Shown here: positions 53,136 to 62,670 of the stretch, piece by piece
Position numbering within the stretch: the stretch's first letter is position 1
Layout of the letters: each line of letters begins with the position of its first letter
Origin: Bog-473 sp963706555
GTDB taxonomy: Bacteria; Actinomycetota; Acidimicrobiia; Acidimicrobiales; RAAP-2
Assembly: GCA_963706555.1 (NCBI GenBank)
Contig: OY970164.1
Span: 4,340,001-4,404,000 of the forward strand
Reading direction: 5' to 3'
Length of the DNA stretch: 64,000 bases
Notes under the pieces: model-generated
The model's database searches: none
Told to the model about the DNA's origin: nothing
What the model saw: only the letters and a program-made list of their open reading frames with translations
Position numbers and translations under genes: made by a program

Positions 53136-53948
53136 TTAGACGGTGCCGGTGCCCAGCATCGAGCCGGTCGGCGTCACCGAACCGCCGGCGGGTTCCACGG
53201 TGATGGCCAAGGCCGTGGGAGTCGTGGACCCTGCGGACGTAAAGGTGGACTGATGTGGTGACTGCCCCAACAACCCGAGGGAGATGGACCGCCCCTTGAA
53301 CACCCCCCACAGCTGGTAGGTCTTGTTGGACGACAGCTTGGGCAATTCCGACTTCACCAGATAGCCCTGGCCGCTCGGGACCACCACGAACTGCGCCACG
53401 CTGTTGTGCCCCGGAGTCTCCACGTTCACCAGCTTGTGGCCGGGAGTATTGAGCGCGGCCACCACGACAGCGTGAGAGGTCGACCCCGTGTGTTGGAGCG
53501 CCGAGATTTGATGATTGTCGTGGACGAGATTCACGCCCAGGACGATGGCCACGGCCGCTGCTGCTACCGCGACGAAGATCACGGTGGCCAACCGACTGCG
53601 CATGGAGCGGGACGGACGTGCCGGGCCGGCCGGGCGCGACGAACGTGGTGCCCGGAACTTGGGTGTCTCGCCCCCGTCCTCTGCGGTGGCATCGCGCACA
53701 AGCGCCGGCATCGGTGGGGCCTCTTGGTCTTCTCGCTGAGGCAGCCGACTGGCGATGCTGTCCCACAAGCCCTCGGGAAGCGGCTCGACCGAATTGCCCA
53801 ATGCCGCGGCGACTTCTCGATGCGCGTCGACCTCTGCCCGACACCGCGGACACTCAGCGAGATGTGCCTCGATCTGTTCGTACTCGTCGCCATCCACCGC
53901 ATCGAGCGCGAACGCACCCAGCAGCTCGCTCACTTCGTCGTGGGTCAC
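53136..53948 (-). CDS. RskA-like anti-sigma factor
   Basis: 270 residues. Cytosolic zinc anti-sigma domain with HLAECPRCRAEVDAHREVAA (His-Cys-Cys), a linker, one membrane segment (LATVIFVAVAAAAVAIVLGV, ~119-138), and an extracytoplasmic beta-rich RskA domain (AQFVVVPSGQGYLVKSELPK ... TYQLWGVFKGRSISLG). It binds the co-encoded sigma factor at the membrane and releases it after proteolysis. Overlaps the sigma gene by 4 bp (ATGA). Confidence 0.9.
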   Translation of the reverse strand: MTHDEVSELLGAFALDAVDGDEYEQIEAHLAECPRCRAEVDAHREVAAALGNSVEPLPEGLWDSIASRLPQREDQEAPPMPALVRDATAEDGGETPKFRAPRSSRPAGPARPSRSMRSRLATVIFVAVAAAAVAIVLGVNLVHDNHQISALQHTGSTSHAVVVAALNTPGHKLVNVETPGHNSVAQFVVVPSGQGYLVKSELPKLSSNKTYQLWGVFKGRSISLGLLGQSPHQSTFTSAGSTTPTALAITVEPAGGSVTPTGSMLGTGTV

Positions 53949-54520
53949 GCGTCGACTCCCTGTACTCCTGCTTCAACGAGAACGGCCCGCATGCGGCGCA
54001 TGCCATTGCGGATCCGGCTCTTGATCGTCCCCTCGGGTTGGTTGAGGAGCTCCGCCACCTCGATGTAGGTGCGCCCCTCGAAGTAGGCCAGCTCAATGGC
54101 GCGTCGTTCCTCGACGGGAAGAGTGCCGAGCGCTTCGGACACCTTTTCGGCCAGCGAGAGATCCCATACTTCGTGTTGCATGTCGTACTCGGCACTCGCG
54201 GTACGCCGAGCATCCTTGGCCTCGCGCAGCCGCCGGGAGTTGAGCGAGCGGATCGCATCAACGGAACGGCCGTGTGCCTGGGCGAGAAGGAAGGACCGCA
54301 GGGTCCCCCGGGTCGGATCGAAACGATCGGGCTGGTTCCAGAGACGCAGGAAAACCTCTTGCGTCACGTCTTCGGCTTCGGGGGCACTGTTCAGCACGCG
54401 CCGCGCCAATCCGTAGACAGCGCCGCCGTGCCTCCGGTACACCTCGGCCAGTGCTACCTCGCTGTACCGGGCGACCGAAGTGACCAGCTGAGCATCGCTC
54501 ACCTCTCCGATCTCTTGCAT
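53945..54520 (-). CDS. SigK-like ECF sigma factor
   Basis: 191 residues. Region 2 (APEAEDVTQEVFLRLWNQPD), region 4 (IELAYFEGRTYIEVAELLNQ, then PEGTIKSRIRNGMRRMRAVL). Translated together with the RskA-like anti-sigma downstream. Family knowledge: SigK-RskA controls envelope-antigen genes in mycobacteria; the targets here are unknown. Confidence 0.9.
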   Translation of the reverse strand: MQEIGEVSDAQLVTSVARYSEVALAEVYRRHGGAVYGLARRVLNSAPEAEDVTQEVFLRLWNQPDRFDPTRGTLRSFLLAQAHGRSVDAIRSLNSRRLREAKDARRTASAEYDMQHEVWDLSLAEKVSEALGTLPVEERRAIELAYFEGRTYIEVAELLNQPEGTIKSRIRNGMRRMRAVLVEAGVQGVDA

Positions 54521-54609
54521 GTAATTTCCTATTCGGATCTGACCCGGGATTCAGATGTTTCGGCATTTGATCCATCCGGCCATGGCCTCTGGTGCGAATA
54601 GTAGGTGCT

Positions 54610-55413
54610 ATGAGAACCACGATCGATTCCTACCGCAAGAGGGCGGGACGGCTAGACCTCGAAGGCATCAACTTCGATGATTTCAAGGATCAGCCTCTGC
54701 CCGGGTCAGCGCTCCGCTCCCTGCGCTACATGCACGACGTGGAGCACCACACCGTGTGTTACCTGCGTGACCTGCTCCTGACCCCGGCCCACCAGGACCC
54801 CGAGATCACCTCGTTCCTGTCGTGTTGGGTCTTCGAGGAGATGTGGCACGGCGAGGCCATCGGGCAGGTGCTCGAGGCCCACGGCGAACAGGCGGGGGCT
54901 CCCCGCATCGCTGCATTGCGGGAACGGCACCGTCGCAAGGAAGCTCTGACGACGCTCAGCACGATCGCCTCAGCCGCCTTTGCCGGAAGAGCCTTCATTG
55001 CGCTGCACATGACCTGGGGTGCCATCAACGAATGGACGACCCAGGCCGGCTACGGGCGACTCAGCGAACGCGCCGCCCACCCCACGTTGCGCGAATTGTT
55101 GGGACGCATCATGAAGCAGGAGGGTGGCCACATCGACTTCTATGCCTCGGAGGCCGGACGTCGCCTCTCGGAAAGCCCGCGGGCCCAGAAGTTGACTCGG
55201 TTCTTCCTCAGTCACACGTGGCGTCCCGTTGGTTCGGGTGTTATGCCGAAGGACGAAGTCGACTTCTTGGTGGACTACCTCTTTGACGGCCCCGAGGGTC
55301 AGGCCATGGCCGAACGCATCGACCGTCGCGTTGACCGGTTGCCGGGCCAGAGCGATCTGCACCTGCTCTCGACGGCGGTGTCCAAACTCTCTGCGCAGAG
55401 CCGGGCGGCGTAG
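54610..55413 (+). CDS. Ferritin-like diiron-type hypothetical protein
   Basis: 267 residues from ATG 54610. All-helical with two ExxH-type pairs, FEEMWHGEAIG (~70-80) and MKQEGGHIDFYASEA (~165-180), spaced as for a ferritin-like four-helix diiron site. MRYMH-type RYMHDVEHHTVCYLRD adds a further His. A substrate-specific oxygenase or storage role is not distinguishable. It is divergent from the SigK gene, so possibly a target of that sigma factor (inference). Confidence 0.65.
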   Translation: MRTTIDSYRKRAGRLDLEGINFDDFKDQPLPGSALRSLRYMHDVEHHTVCYLRDLLLTPAHQDPEITSFLSCWVFEEMWHGEAIGQVLEAHGEQAGAPRIAALRERHRRKEALTTLSTIASAAFAGRAFIALHMTWGAINEWTTQAGYGRLSERAAHPTLRELLGRIMKQEGGHIDFYASEAGRRLSESPRAQKLTRFFLSHTWRPVGSGVMPKDEVDFLVDYLFDGPEGQAMAERIDRRVDRLPGQSDLHLLSTAVSKLSAQSRAA

Positions 55414-55500
55414 GGGTTCTTCGGCGTCCATCGGGGGCTACTGCCACGTCGCAACTGTCACGTAGCGAGAAGGGCGCCGATGACCCTTCGCGGTTCCCGG

Positions 55501-55568
55501 CGACCGTTCCCTTGTTCCCGGCAACGGTCGCTCGATTTCACGTTTTGTACTTGATTTTTTTCTTTTTT
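55501..55568 (+). terminator. Hairpin with T-tract after the ferritin-like gene
   Basis: CGACCGTT (55501-55508) and AACGGTCG (55523-55530) pair across 14 bases. A T-rich tract (TTTTTTCTTTTTT around 55554-55567) follows ~25 bp on. Intrinsic-like, but the T-run is more distant than usual. Confidence 0.5.
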
Positions 55569-55619
55569 GGTGGCTCTGAGCAGGACTCAAATGTCACACC
55601 CCCCTGCTCTACTTGAGAC

Positions 55620-56886
55620 ATGAACGCATTGGACGACCTCTGTGACGCTCTCGATCATTTGGTCGATTCTGACCCCTACTCCTATAGCGATCCCGACTCG
55701 CTGCGCAGGCTCGAAACCCAGCTGGGTCGGCTTGGGTGCTGTATGAGCAAGGGGGTGGCCGGTTTCGCCGACGGGGGTGAATGGGCGGCCGACGGGGCCC
55801 AGAGTGCTCCGGCATGGATCGCGGCTTCGTGTCACCTCCCCCTCGGAGAAGTGAGGAAGCAACTACGCCGGGGCCGGGCCCTGCCCACCATGCCTGTGGT
55901 GGCAGAGGCCTTTGCTTCGGGGTCGATCTCCCCGGCCCATGTCGACGTCTTGGTCAAGGCGGCCAAGGCGGTGGCCCACGCCGATCCCGAGGCCTTTGCG
56001 CTCTGCGAAGAGGCCCTCGTGCAAGGGGCCAAAGAGCTGAAATTCGTTCCCTTCGCCAACGCCGTGACCTATTTCACCCAGATGGCCGACCCCGACGGGG
56101 CACAAGAGGCCGACATGGCCCGCCTGGCCCGGCGTGACGCCTATGTGGTGCAAACCATGAACGGGATGTACCTACCTGGGCGGGAACCTCGACCCGATCT
56201 CGGGGGCCATTGTGGCCGGCGAGCTCGGCCGGATCGAACAGTTGTTCTTCGAGGCCGACTGGGCAGCGGCCAAAGAGACCCTCGGGCGTGACCCCAAGGT
56301 GGGTGATCTACCCCGGACCCCAGCGCAACGGAGAGCCGATGCGATGGTCGAGATGGCGGTGCGCTCCAAGGGTGCCAAGGCAACCGACCGGCGTCCGTCA
56401 CCCCTCTTCAGTGTCTTGGTCGGCTACGAAACGCTCCATGGGCGTATCAGCCAGATCGAAGGGGGACCCGTGGTCAGCCCCGGGACCCTGGTGCCCTGGT
56501 TGGACGGGGCCAGCTTCGAACGGATCATCTTCGGTCCCGGGACCCGGATCGAGTGCTCCAAGAAGGCCCGGTTCTTCACCGGGGCGACCCGGCGGGCCAT
56601 CGAGGTCCGCGACCAGTGCTGCACCCACCCCTACTGCGAGGCACCCGCTGAGCGCTGCCAGATCGACCACATCGTCCCCTTCTCGAAGGGGGGCGAGACC
56701 ACCCAGGAGAACGGGCGGGTCTACTGCAGCTTTCACAACCGGCTCCGGAACCATGAACCGCCGGGGGGCGAGGGCGACGGGGGCGAGGGCGAGGGCAAGG
56801 GCGAGTTAGACGACGGTGATGACGGCGGTGACGAGGACGAGGGTGATTTCGAACTCGACAACGAATTCGGCGAAGACGGTCCTTAG
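55620..56886 (+). pseudogene. DUF222-HNH endonuclease (13E12-like), TACC duplication frameshift
   Basis: The N-terminal DUF222 part (AWIAASCHLPLGEVRKQLRR ... LPTMPVVAEAFASGSISPAH) reads through to residue ~184. TACC is duplicated at 56169-56176 (a four-base insertion), then the frame resumes as NLDPISGAIVAGELGRIEQL and ends in an HNH domain with CCTHPYCEAPAERCQIDHIV ... YCSFHNRLRNH. A low-complexity acidic tail follows. These proteins occur in many near-copies in actinobacteria and are thought to be mobile HNH nucleases. Confidence 0.8.
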
Positions 56887-57131
56887 GGCGCTCCGAACGA
56901 CCCCAAGGATTTTCGCCGATTCCCTCGGTTGTTGTTTCCCCCTTCGGGGCTATGGCGTTTCGCGACCTTCTGCCGTAGGCGGAGCTAGGCCCTTCTGCCA
57001 TCGCTGAGTGTTAGCGGCTGCACTGCTGGCATCGTTCCGCTCTTCTGATCATGAGTTGCATCTCCGCCTCGTTCGCTGACGTTTTGTTCGGGTCGTTTTC
57101 GCGTGGTTTTCGGGTCGTTCGACCCGCACCC

Positions 57132-58214
57132 TCACGCAATGAGCGCCGCGAGAACCTCCCGGGTTCGCTGCAACTGTGCACGCGTCACATGCTCGTCAGG
57201 GTGATGAGCCAGCAATGGGTCACCGGGACCGAAGTTGGCAGCAGGAACTCCGTGCTCCCAGAACGACGCCACGTCCGTCCACCCGACCTTGGCCCGGGGC
57301 TCGGCACCCGTCTTCGTCACCAGTGCGGCGAGCAAAGGGTGGCCGAGCGACGGTGGCGCGCCGTCAGCCCCATCGAGCACAGCCCAGGTATCGCCCTCTT
57401 CCTCACTGAAGGTTCCGGCAAGGAGTTGCTGCAAGTAGTCATCGGCCTCTGCCAGGTGTCGATCGGGTGCGTAGCGATAGTTCAGCGTCACACTGGCCGC
57501 GTCCGGCACCACGTTGGCGGCCACTCCCCCGTCGACGGCAACCGCCTGGAGCTGCTCGACATAGACGCATCCATCGAGCACCACTGTTCGGCCCTCCCAT
57601 TCCGCCACCCGCTGGAGCAGTGCACCGAGACGGTGTATGGCGTTCCGCCCGGTGAAGGGCCGGGCCGTGTGGGCGCGCACGCCGCGCAGCGACACCAAAA
57701 CCCGCATGGTGCCCTGACAACCGGCCTCGACCAACCCACTCGTGGGCTCCCCCAGAATGGCAGCGTCCCCAGCCAGCAGATCGGGCCGGTCCTGCCACAG
57801 AGCGAGCAGTCCGCTCTCGGCTCGCCCCACCTCTTCGCAGGCGTAGAAGCACCATGTGAGATCGATGGACGGTGCACGGGTGGTCGTCGCAAGTTCGAGC
57901 ATGACGGCGAGGCCACCCTTCATGTCCGATGCGCCGACACCCCACAACGTGTCGCCGTCGAGGCTGGGAGCAGCATTGTTGTTGGGCGGAACGGTGTCGA
58001 GATGCCCAGCCAACACAAGTCGCTGCGTCCGCCCATCCGTCGTCCGCGCCACCACATTGTCGCCCACGCGGACTGTCTCGAGCCACGGGCAGGCGCGGAG
58101 GCGTTCCTCCACGAGGTCGGCCAGGGCACCTTCGGCATGGCTCAACGACGGGATCGCCATCAACTCTGCCGTGGCGCCCAGCAAATCGTTCACGGTGTCA
58201 GGTGCTGGCGCCAT
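57132..58214 (-). CDS. dapE: Succinyl-diaminopimelate desuccinylase
   Basis: 360 residues from ATG 58214. M20 metallopeptidase with metal ligands in LAGHLDTVPP, GASDMKGGLAV, CEEVGRAESG (catalytic Glu then metal Glu) and AHHPDEHV. Dimerisation lid around RGVRAHTARPFTGRNAIHRL. It removes succinate to give L,L-diaminopimelate. Its start overlaps the dapD stop by 17 bp. Last gene of the miaB-dapE operon. Confidence 0.92.
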   Translation of the reverse strand: MAPAPDTVNDLLGATAELMAIPSLSHAEGALADLVEERLRACPWLETVRVGDNVVARTTDGRTQRLVLAGHLDTVPPNNNAAPSLDGDTLWGVGASDMKGGLAVMLELATTTRAPSIDLTWCFYACEEVGRAESGLLALWQDRPDLLAGDAAILGEPTSGLVEAGCQGTMRVLVSLRGVRAHTARPFTGRNAIHRLGALLQRVAEWEGRTVVLDGCVYVEQLQAVAVDGGVAANVVPDAASVTLNYRYAPDRHLAEADDYLQQLLAGTFSEEEGDTWAVLDGADGAPPSLGHPLLAALVTKTGAEPRAKVGWTDVASFWEHGVPAANFGPGDPLLAHHPDEHVTRAQLQRTREVLAALIA

Positions 58215-59025
58215 GCTCACGCAGGACATCGTTCAGCTGCGCCTTGTTGTGCCGCTCGCCTTCACTGAGCCGTTTGATGACCAACACGCAGGGGATGAAG
58301 AACTCGCCGCCCGGGTACTCGCGCCGACGGCTGGCCCGGATGGCGACGCACCACGGCGGCACCACGCCCCGGCTGATCTCCTCGCCTGTCTCCGCATCGA
58401 TCACGGGGATCGACGGGTCGAGAAAACTTCCGGCGCCGAGGACGGATCCCCGTCCCACTCGGGCTCCCCCGGTCACCATGCAGCGGCTCCCGATGAAGGC
58501 ATCGTCCTCCACCACAACGGGTACGGCATTGGGGGGCTCGAGCACCCCACCGATACCCACCCCGCCGGCCAGGTGCACACGGGCGCCGATCTGCGCACAC
58601 GACGCCACCGTGGCCCATGTGTCCACCATGGAGTCCTCCCCCACCCAGGCCCCGATGTTCACATAGGAGGGCATCATGACGACACCGCGGGAGAGGAAGG
58701 AGCCCCAGCGGGCGGAGGCGCCCGGCACCACACGCACGCCTGCGGCGGCGAAGTTGTGCTTGAGCGGCAGCTTGTCGGCGAATTCGAAGGGTCCGTACTC
58801 GATGGTCTCCATGCCGCGGAGCGAGAACAGCATGAGGATCGACTTCTTCAGCCACTCGTGGACGACGACCTCGTCGGTGGTCGGGTCCACCTCGGCCACC
58901 CTGGCCTGGCCCGTGTCGAGCAGGTCGATGGCCTCATCCACGATGCGCGCCGCGTCAGTGTCCTTCGGGGAGAGCTCACCCTTTCGTTCCCACAACTCTT
59001 CAATGCTCGCTTGGAGGTCTGCCAT
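58198..59025 (-). CDS. dapD: Tetrahydrodipicolinate N-succinyltransferase
   Basis: 275 residues, N-terminal helices then a left-handed beta-helix (MMPSYVNIGAWVGEDSMVDT, WATVASCAQIGARVHLAGGV, GIGGVLEPPNAVPVVVEDDA) and an acyl-CoA-binding tail. Length and motifs follow the E. coli-type DapD rather than the longer type typical of mycobacteria. It succinylates tetrahydrodipicolinate using succinyl-CoA. Between dapC and dapE in the operon. Confidence 0.93.
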   Translation of the reverse strand: MADLQASIEELWERKGELSPKDTDAARIVDEAIDLLDTGQARVAEVDPTTDEVVVHEWLKKSILMLFSLRGMETIEYGPFEFADKLPLKHNFAAAGVRVVPGASARWGSFLSRGVVMMPSYVNIGAWVGEDSMVDTWATVASCAQIGARVHLAGGVGIGGVLEPPNAVPVVVEDDAFIGSRCMVTGGARVGRGSVLGAGSFLDPSIPVIDAETGEEISRGVVPPWCVAIRASRRREYPGGEFFIPCVLVIKRLSEGERHNKAQLNDVLREHGAST

Positions 59026-59071
59026 GGGATTTACCCTAATGGCGGCACGTCGACGGGTCCGAGAACCCCAG

Positions 59072-59146
59072 ACTCAGCGAACCCCGGACTCAGCGAACCC
59101 CGGACTCAGCGAACCCCGGACTCAGCGAACCCCGGACTCAGCGAAC
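59072..59146. repeat. 16-bp tandem repeat, 4.7 units
   Basis: ACTCAGCGAACCCCGG four times plus a partial fifth, followed by repeated GCCGGCCAGTCAGTC words to ~59265. It fills most of the 234-bp gap between dapC and dapD. No gene is visible there. Confidence 0.9.
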
Positions 59147-59259
59147 ACAGACCCCGACAACCCAGACGCAGCGCTGGGGTGGCCAAGCGGTTCGCCGGCC
59201 AGTCAGTCAGTCGTCGGACGGCCAGTCGTTCGCCGGCCAATCAGTCGCCGGCCAGTCAG

Positions 59260-60483
59260 TCAGTCCCCTCCCAGGCGTTCGGCCACGAGTTCGAGCCGGT
59301 CCATGGGTTGCACCACTGCCACCCGCACGAACCCGGCGCCGTCTGGGCCGTAAAGATCCCCGGGACTGACGAGGAGCCCAGCTCGCCGAGCGAGGTCCTC
59401 CGCCATCGACCAGGCGTCCTTCCACTGCTCCGCCGGCACCGGCACCCAGAGGTAGAAGCCGCCTTCGGGAAGCTCCACCGGGCAGCCGGCAGCGGCCAGC
59501 ACGCCGGCCAGGAAGACCAGGCGCTCCCGGTAGCGGGCCCGCTGCACCTCGACGTGCTCGTCGTCGGCCAGCGCCACAGCGCCCGCGGCCTGGGCCGGTC
59601 CGGGCACCATGAGGCCGGCGTGGCGACGCACGCTGCGGAGGAACTCCACCAGGTCGGGGTCGCCGGCGAAGAAGCCCACCCGCACGCCGGCCAGGTTCGA
59701 GCGCTTGGAGAGAGAGTGGACGGCCACCACGCCGTCGAGACCGGCCTCGAGCACCGACCGGGGCGGACCGTCCCAGGTGAACTCGGCATAGCACTCGTCG
59801 GAGAACACGGGAATGCCGTGGACTCTGCCCCACGCCGCCTCGGCCTGGAGGTCGCCGAGGCCCCCGGTCGGGTTGGAGGGGGAATTCGACCACAGCACCA
59901 GGGCACGTGCGGCATCCGACGGGTCGATCGATTCGAGGTCCAGACCTCCTGGATGCCGAGCCTGCCCTGCCTGCCCGGGACGCGGCGGCACCGGCACCGC
60001 TCGACAGCCGGCCAGCGCAGCTCCCATGGCGTAGGTCGGGTAGGACACCGCCGGGTAGAGCACCGTGTCGCGCTCGGGCTGTCGCAGCCGGAGCATCTGC
60101 GGCACCGAGGCCACCAGTTCCTTTGTGCCCACGCAGGCCGAGATCGAGGAGGCTGGGACGGAATCGAGGCCGAAGCGCCGCTCCAACCAGGCCGCGGCCG
60201 CCCCGATGAGCGCCGGGCTCCCGGCTGATGCTGGATAGCCGCGCTCGCTCCCCGACGAAGACAGGGCCTCGATCACGCCGGGCGGGGGCGGATCGCAGGG
60301 GGTGCCGATGGAACAGTCGACCATCCCCCCGGGTAGCGCGTCCGCCAGCTTTCCCAATGCCGCGACGCGGTCGTAAGGGTACGGGGGCAGCTCGAACGGG
60401 ACCCGCACCGACGACCCCGACCCCGACCCCGAAGCCGAAGCCGAAGCCGAAGCCGAAGCCGAAGCCGAAGCCAGCGGTGTCAT
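59260..60483 (-). CDS. dapC: Succinyldiaminopimelate transaminase
   Basis: 407 residues, fold-type I PLP enzyme: CVGTKELVASVPQ, SNSPSNPTGGLGD, FSDECYAEFTWDG, catalytic Lys in VHSLSKRSNLAGVR, then RVGFFAGDPDL. The first ~20 residues are an Ala-Ser/Gly-Ser run coded by a GAAGCC hexanucleotide repeat (60425-60475 on the plus strand); the ATG overlaps the hflX stop as ATGA. Transaminates N-succinyl-2-amino-6-ketopimelate. Confidence 0.9.
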   Translation of the reverse strand: MTPLASASASASASASASGSGSGSSVRVPFELPPYPYDRVAALGKLADALPGGMVDCSIGTPCDPPPPGVIEALSSSGSERGYPASAGSPALIGAAAAWLERRFGLDSVPASSISACVGTKELVASVPQMLRLRQPERDTVLYPAVSYPTYAMGAALAGCRAVPVPPRPGQAGQARHPGGLDLESIDPSDAARALVLWSNSPSNPTGGLGDLQAEAAWGRVHGIPVFSDECYAEFTWDGPPRSVLEAGLDGVVAVHSLSKRSNLAGVRVGFFAGDPDLVEFLRSVRRHAGLMVPGPAQAAGAVALADDEHVEVQRARYRERLVFLAGVLAAAGCPVELPEGGFYLWVPVPAEQWKDAWSMAEDLARRAGLLVSPGDLYGPDGAGFVRVAVVQPMDRLELVAERLGGD

Positions 60484-61763
60484 GGGTTCACCGCAAACTC
60501 AGCAAAGCGCGCCTTCCCCACCTCGTCGAGGACCACCTGCAGGGTGACGTATTCCTCGCTGTCGGTCTGGCCGACCACCTCTCCCTCGCGGTGCACGGCA
60601 GCCAAAATGTCGCCTCGCGCCCACGGCACCACGAGCTCGACTACACGGTCCGAGCCGCGCAAGCGATCACCCACCACCCGCAGGAACTCGTCGATCCCCT
60701 CGCCGGTGCGGGCCGAGAGCAACACCGACCCGTCCATGCGATGGGCGAGCGCCTTGGCTTCGAGCGGCGCCCGGTCCGCCTTGTTCACCACGACCAGCTC
60801 CGGGACATCCGCCGCGCCGATCTCCTCCAGGACGGTGTGGACGGCGGCCATCTGGCTCTCTGCATTCTCCGCCGTGCCGTCGACCACGTGGACGAGCAGA
60901 TCGGCCAGCCGCACCGAGGCCAAGGTGGTGCGGAAGGCCTCGACCAGTTGATGCGGCAGCTTGCGCACGAAACCCACCGTGTCGGTCACCAGGACCGTCT
61001 CACCACCGGGCAATGCGAACTGGCGGGTGCGCGGGTCGAGCGTGACGAACAGCCGGTTGGCCGCGAGCACGCCCGCGTCGGTGAGCGCGTTGAGCAGCGT
61101 CGACTTGCCGGCGTTCGTGTAGCCGACCAGCGCCAGCTCGCGGTGGCGTCCCCGGGCCCGGCCCCGTCGCTGCAGCGACCGCGTGCGGTCCACGTCGCGC
61201 AGGTCGGCCTCGAGCCGGTGCATGCGCCGCACCAAGCGCCGGCGGTCAACCTCGAGTTGGGTCTCACCCGGGCCTCGGGTGCCGATCCCACCGGCCTGCT
61301 GGCTGAGGTCCCCGCCCCGGCCCCGCAGGCGTGGGAGCCTGTAACGGAGAAGGGCCAGTTCGACCTGGGCCTTGCCCTCGGGGCTGCGTGCGTTCTGGGC
61401 GAAAATATCGAGGATTACCGCGGTGCGGTCTATGGCCGTGCGCCCGAACACCTTCTCGAGGTTCCTCTGCTGGGCGGGGCTGAGCTCCTCGTCGAAGACG
61501 ACCGTGTCAGCATCGAGCGTGCGGCTCAACGCGGCAATCTCCTCCGCTTTGCCGCGTCCGATGAAGGTGGCCGGCTCCGGCGAGTCGCGGCGCTGTACCA
61601 CGCGCCCCACGACATCGGCGCCGGCGCTGTCCACCAGTTGCGCCAGCTCGTCCAGCGCTTCGTCGACCGCTTCGGGTGTGATGCCGGGGAAGATCACGCC
61701 CACCAGAATGATGCGCTCGCGAAACGACCGGTCGATCAGCGTCCCGGGCAACACGTTCGTCAA
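60480..61763 (-). CDS. hflX: GTPase HflX
   Basis: 427 residues from TTG 61763, whose bases overlap the dapF stop. N-terminal HflX domain (GADVVGRVVQRRDSPEPATF, IGRGKAEEI), a coiled segment, then the G domain with G1 VGYTNAGKSTLLNAL, G3 DTVGFVRKLPHQLV, NKAD (G4) and SARTGEG (G5). Ribosome-splitting stress GTPase. GTG 61754 is an alternative start. Confidence 0.93.
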   Translation of the reverse strand: MTNVLPGTLIDRSFRERIILVGVIFPGITPEAVDEALDELAQLVDSAGADVVGRVVQRRDSPEPATFIGRGKAEEIAALSRTLDADTVVFDEELSPAQQRNLEKVFGRTAIDRTAVILDIFAQNARSPEGKAQVELALLRYRLPRLRGRGGDLSQQAGGIGTRGPGETQLEVDRRRLVRRMHRLEADLRDVDRTRSLQRRGRARGRHRELALVGYTNAGKSTLLNALTDAGVLAANRLFVTLDPRTRQFALPGGETVLVTDTVGFVRKLPHQLVEAFRTTLASVRLADLLVHVVDGTAENAESQMAAVHTVLEEIGAADVPELVVVNKADRAPLEAKALAHRMDGSVLLSARTGEGIDEFLRVVGDRLRGSDRVVELVVPWARGDILAAVHREGEVVGQTDSEEYVTLQVVLDEVGKARFAEFAVNP

Positions 61764-62653
61764 GAGAGCATCCCCGGGTCGATATCGATGTCTGCCACCT
61801 TGCGCACCGGTCCGGCCAAGAACGCGGGATCGTCCTCTCCCGCCCCCAACGTGACCTCGAGCGTGCCGCCGGGGTTGCGCACCCGTATCGGCCCGCCCTC
61901 CCTTCCGGGCCCGTTGCGCCTCCGGATCCGTTCGCCTCCGGACCCGTTCCCAGTTCCGGTCCCCTCTCGGTTCCCGTCGAGCACGCCCCAGGCCCGGGCC
62001 GCGGCAGCTGCAGCCACGCTCCCCGTCCCGCAGGCCAATGTCTCGCCGGCTCCGCGCTCGAACACGCGGAAATCGAGCAGTTCTCCGTCTGCGTCGGCTA
62101 TCACGCTGATCCACTCCACATTGATGCCTCCGGCGAAGGCGGCCTGGAGTTGGGGGCCGAGCACAGCGACGTCGACGCTCGCCACCTCGGGGCCGAACAG
62201 GACGAGATGCGGATTGCCCACGTCCACCGTGCGAACCCGACGGTCCTCGAAGTCCTGTGGCTGATCGGGGCCGAGCCGCACGGGGCCCATGTCGACACTG
62301 GCGCGGGCCCAGCCGGGGGCTTCTCCCGGCACGAAGTCGACGGTCCGGATGCCACCCTTCGTGGCCACCGTGAAGCGGGGCGGCTTCACAAGGCCGGCGT
62401 CGACGGCGGCCTGGGCCAGACAACGGATGCCGTTACCGCTCATTTCGGCCTCTCCGCCGTCGGCGTTGCGCAGTTCCATGGAGAGGTCACAGCCCTCCCG
62501 GCCCGGACCGACCCGGATGATCCCGTCGGCCCCGATGCCCCGGCGCCGGTCACAGAGCAGGCGGACCTGGCCCACCGAGAGCCGGAGGGTGTCGGTCGGA
62601 TCGAGGACCACGATGAAATCGTTTCCTGCCCCTTCGTGTTTCGTGCAGTGCAC
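61760..62653 (-). CDS. dapF: Diaminopimelate epimerase
   Basis: 297 residues from GTG 62653 (VHCTKHEGAGNDFIVVLDPT). First catalytic Cys region MSGNGIRCLAQA, second in GAGETLACGTGSVAAAAAA. After the second active-site segment sits a ~27-residue Gly/Arg/Asn-rich insert (GNREGTGTGNGSGGERIRRR...), before the final barrel strands. Interconverts L,L- and meso-diaminopimelate. 17 bp downstream of miaA. The longer open frame upstream is discounted. Confidence 0.92.
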   Translation of the reverse strand: MHCTKHEGAGNDFIVVLDPTDTLRLSVGQVRLLCDRRRGIGADGIIRVGPGREGCDLSMELRNADGGEAEMSGNGIRCLAQAAVDAGLVKPPRFTVATKGGIRTVDFVPGEAPGWARASVDMGPVRLGPDQPQDFEDRRVRTVDVGNPHLVLFGPEVASVDVAVLGPQLQAAFAGGINVEWISVIADADGELLDFRVFERGAGETLACGTGSVAAAAAARAWGVLDGNREGTGTGNGSGGERIRRRNGPGREGGPIRVRNPGGTLEVTLGAGEDDPAFLAGPVRKVADIDIDPGMLS

Positions 62654-62670
62654 CCGTACAGTCTCGCAGT

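Noticed and set aside
57856..62264. Very long plus-strand open frames (790 and 678 codons) opposite dapE-dapF
   Set aside because: They are antisense to well-identified operon genes, have Arg/Gly/His-rich composition without domains, and arise from the GC-rich codon bias of the true strand.
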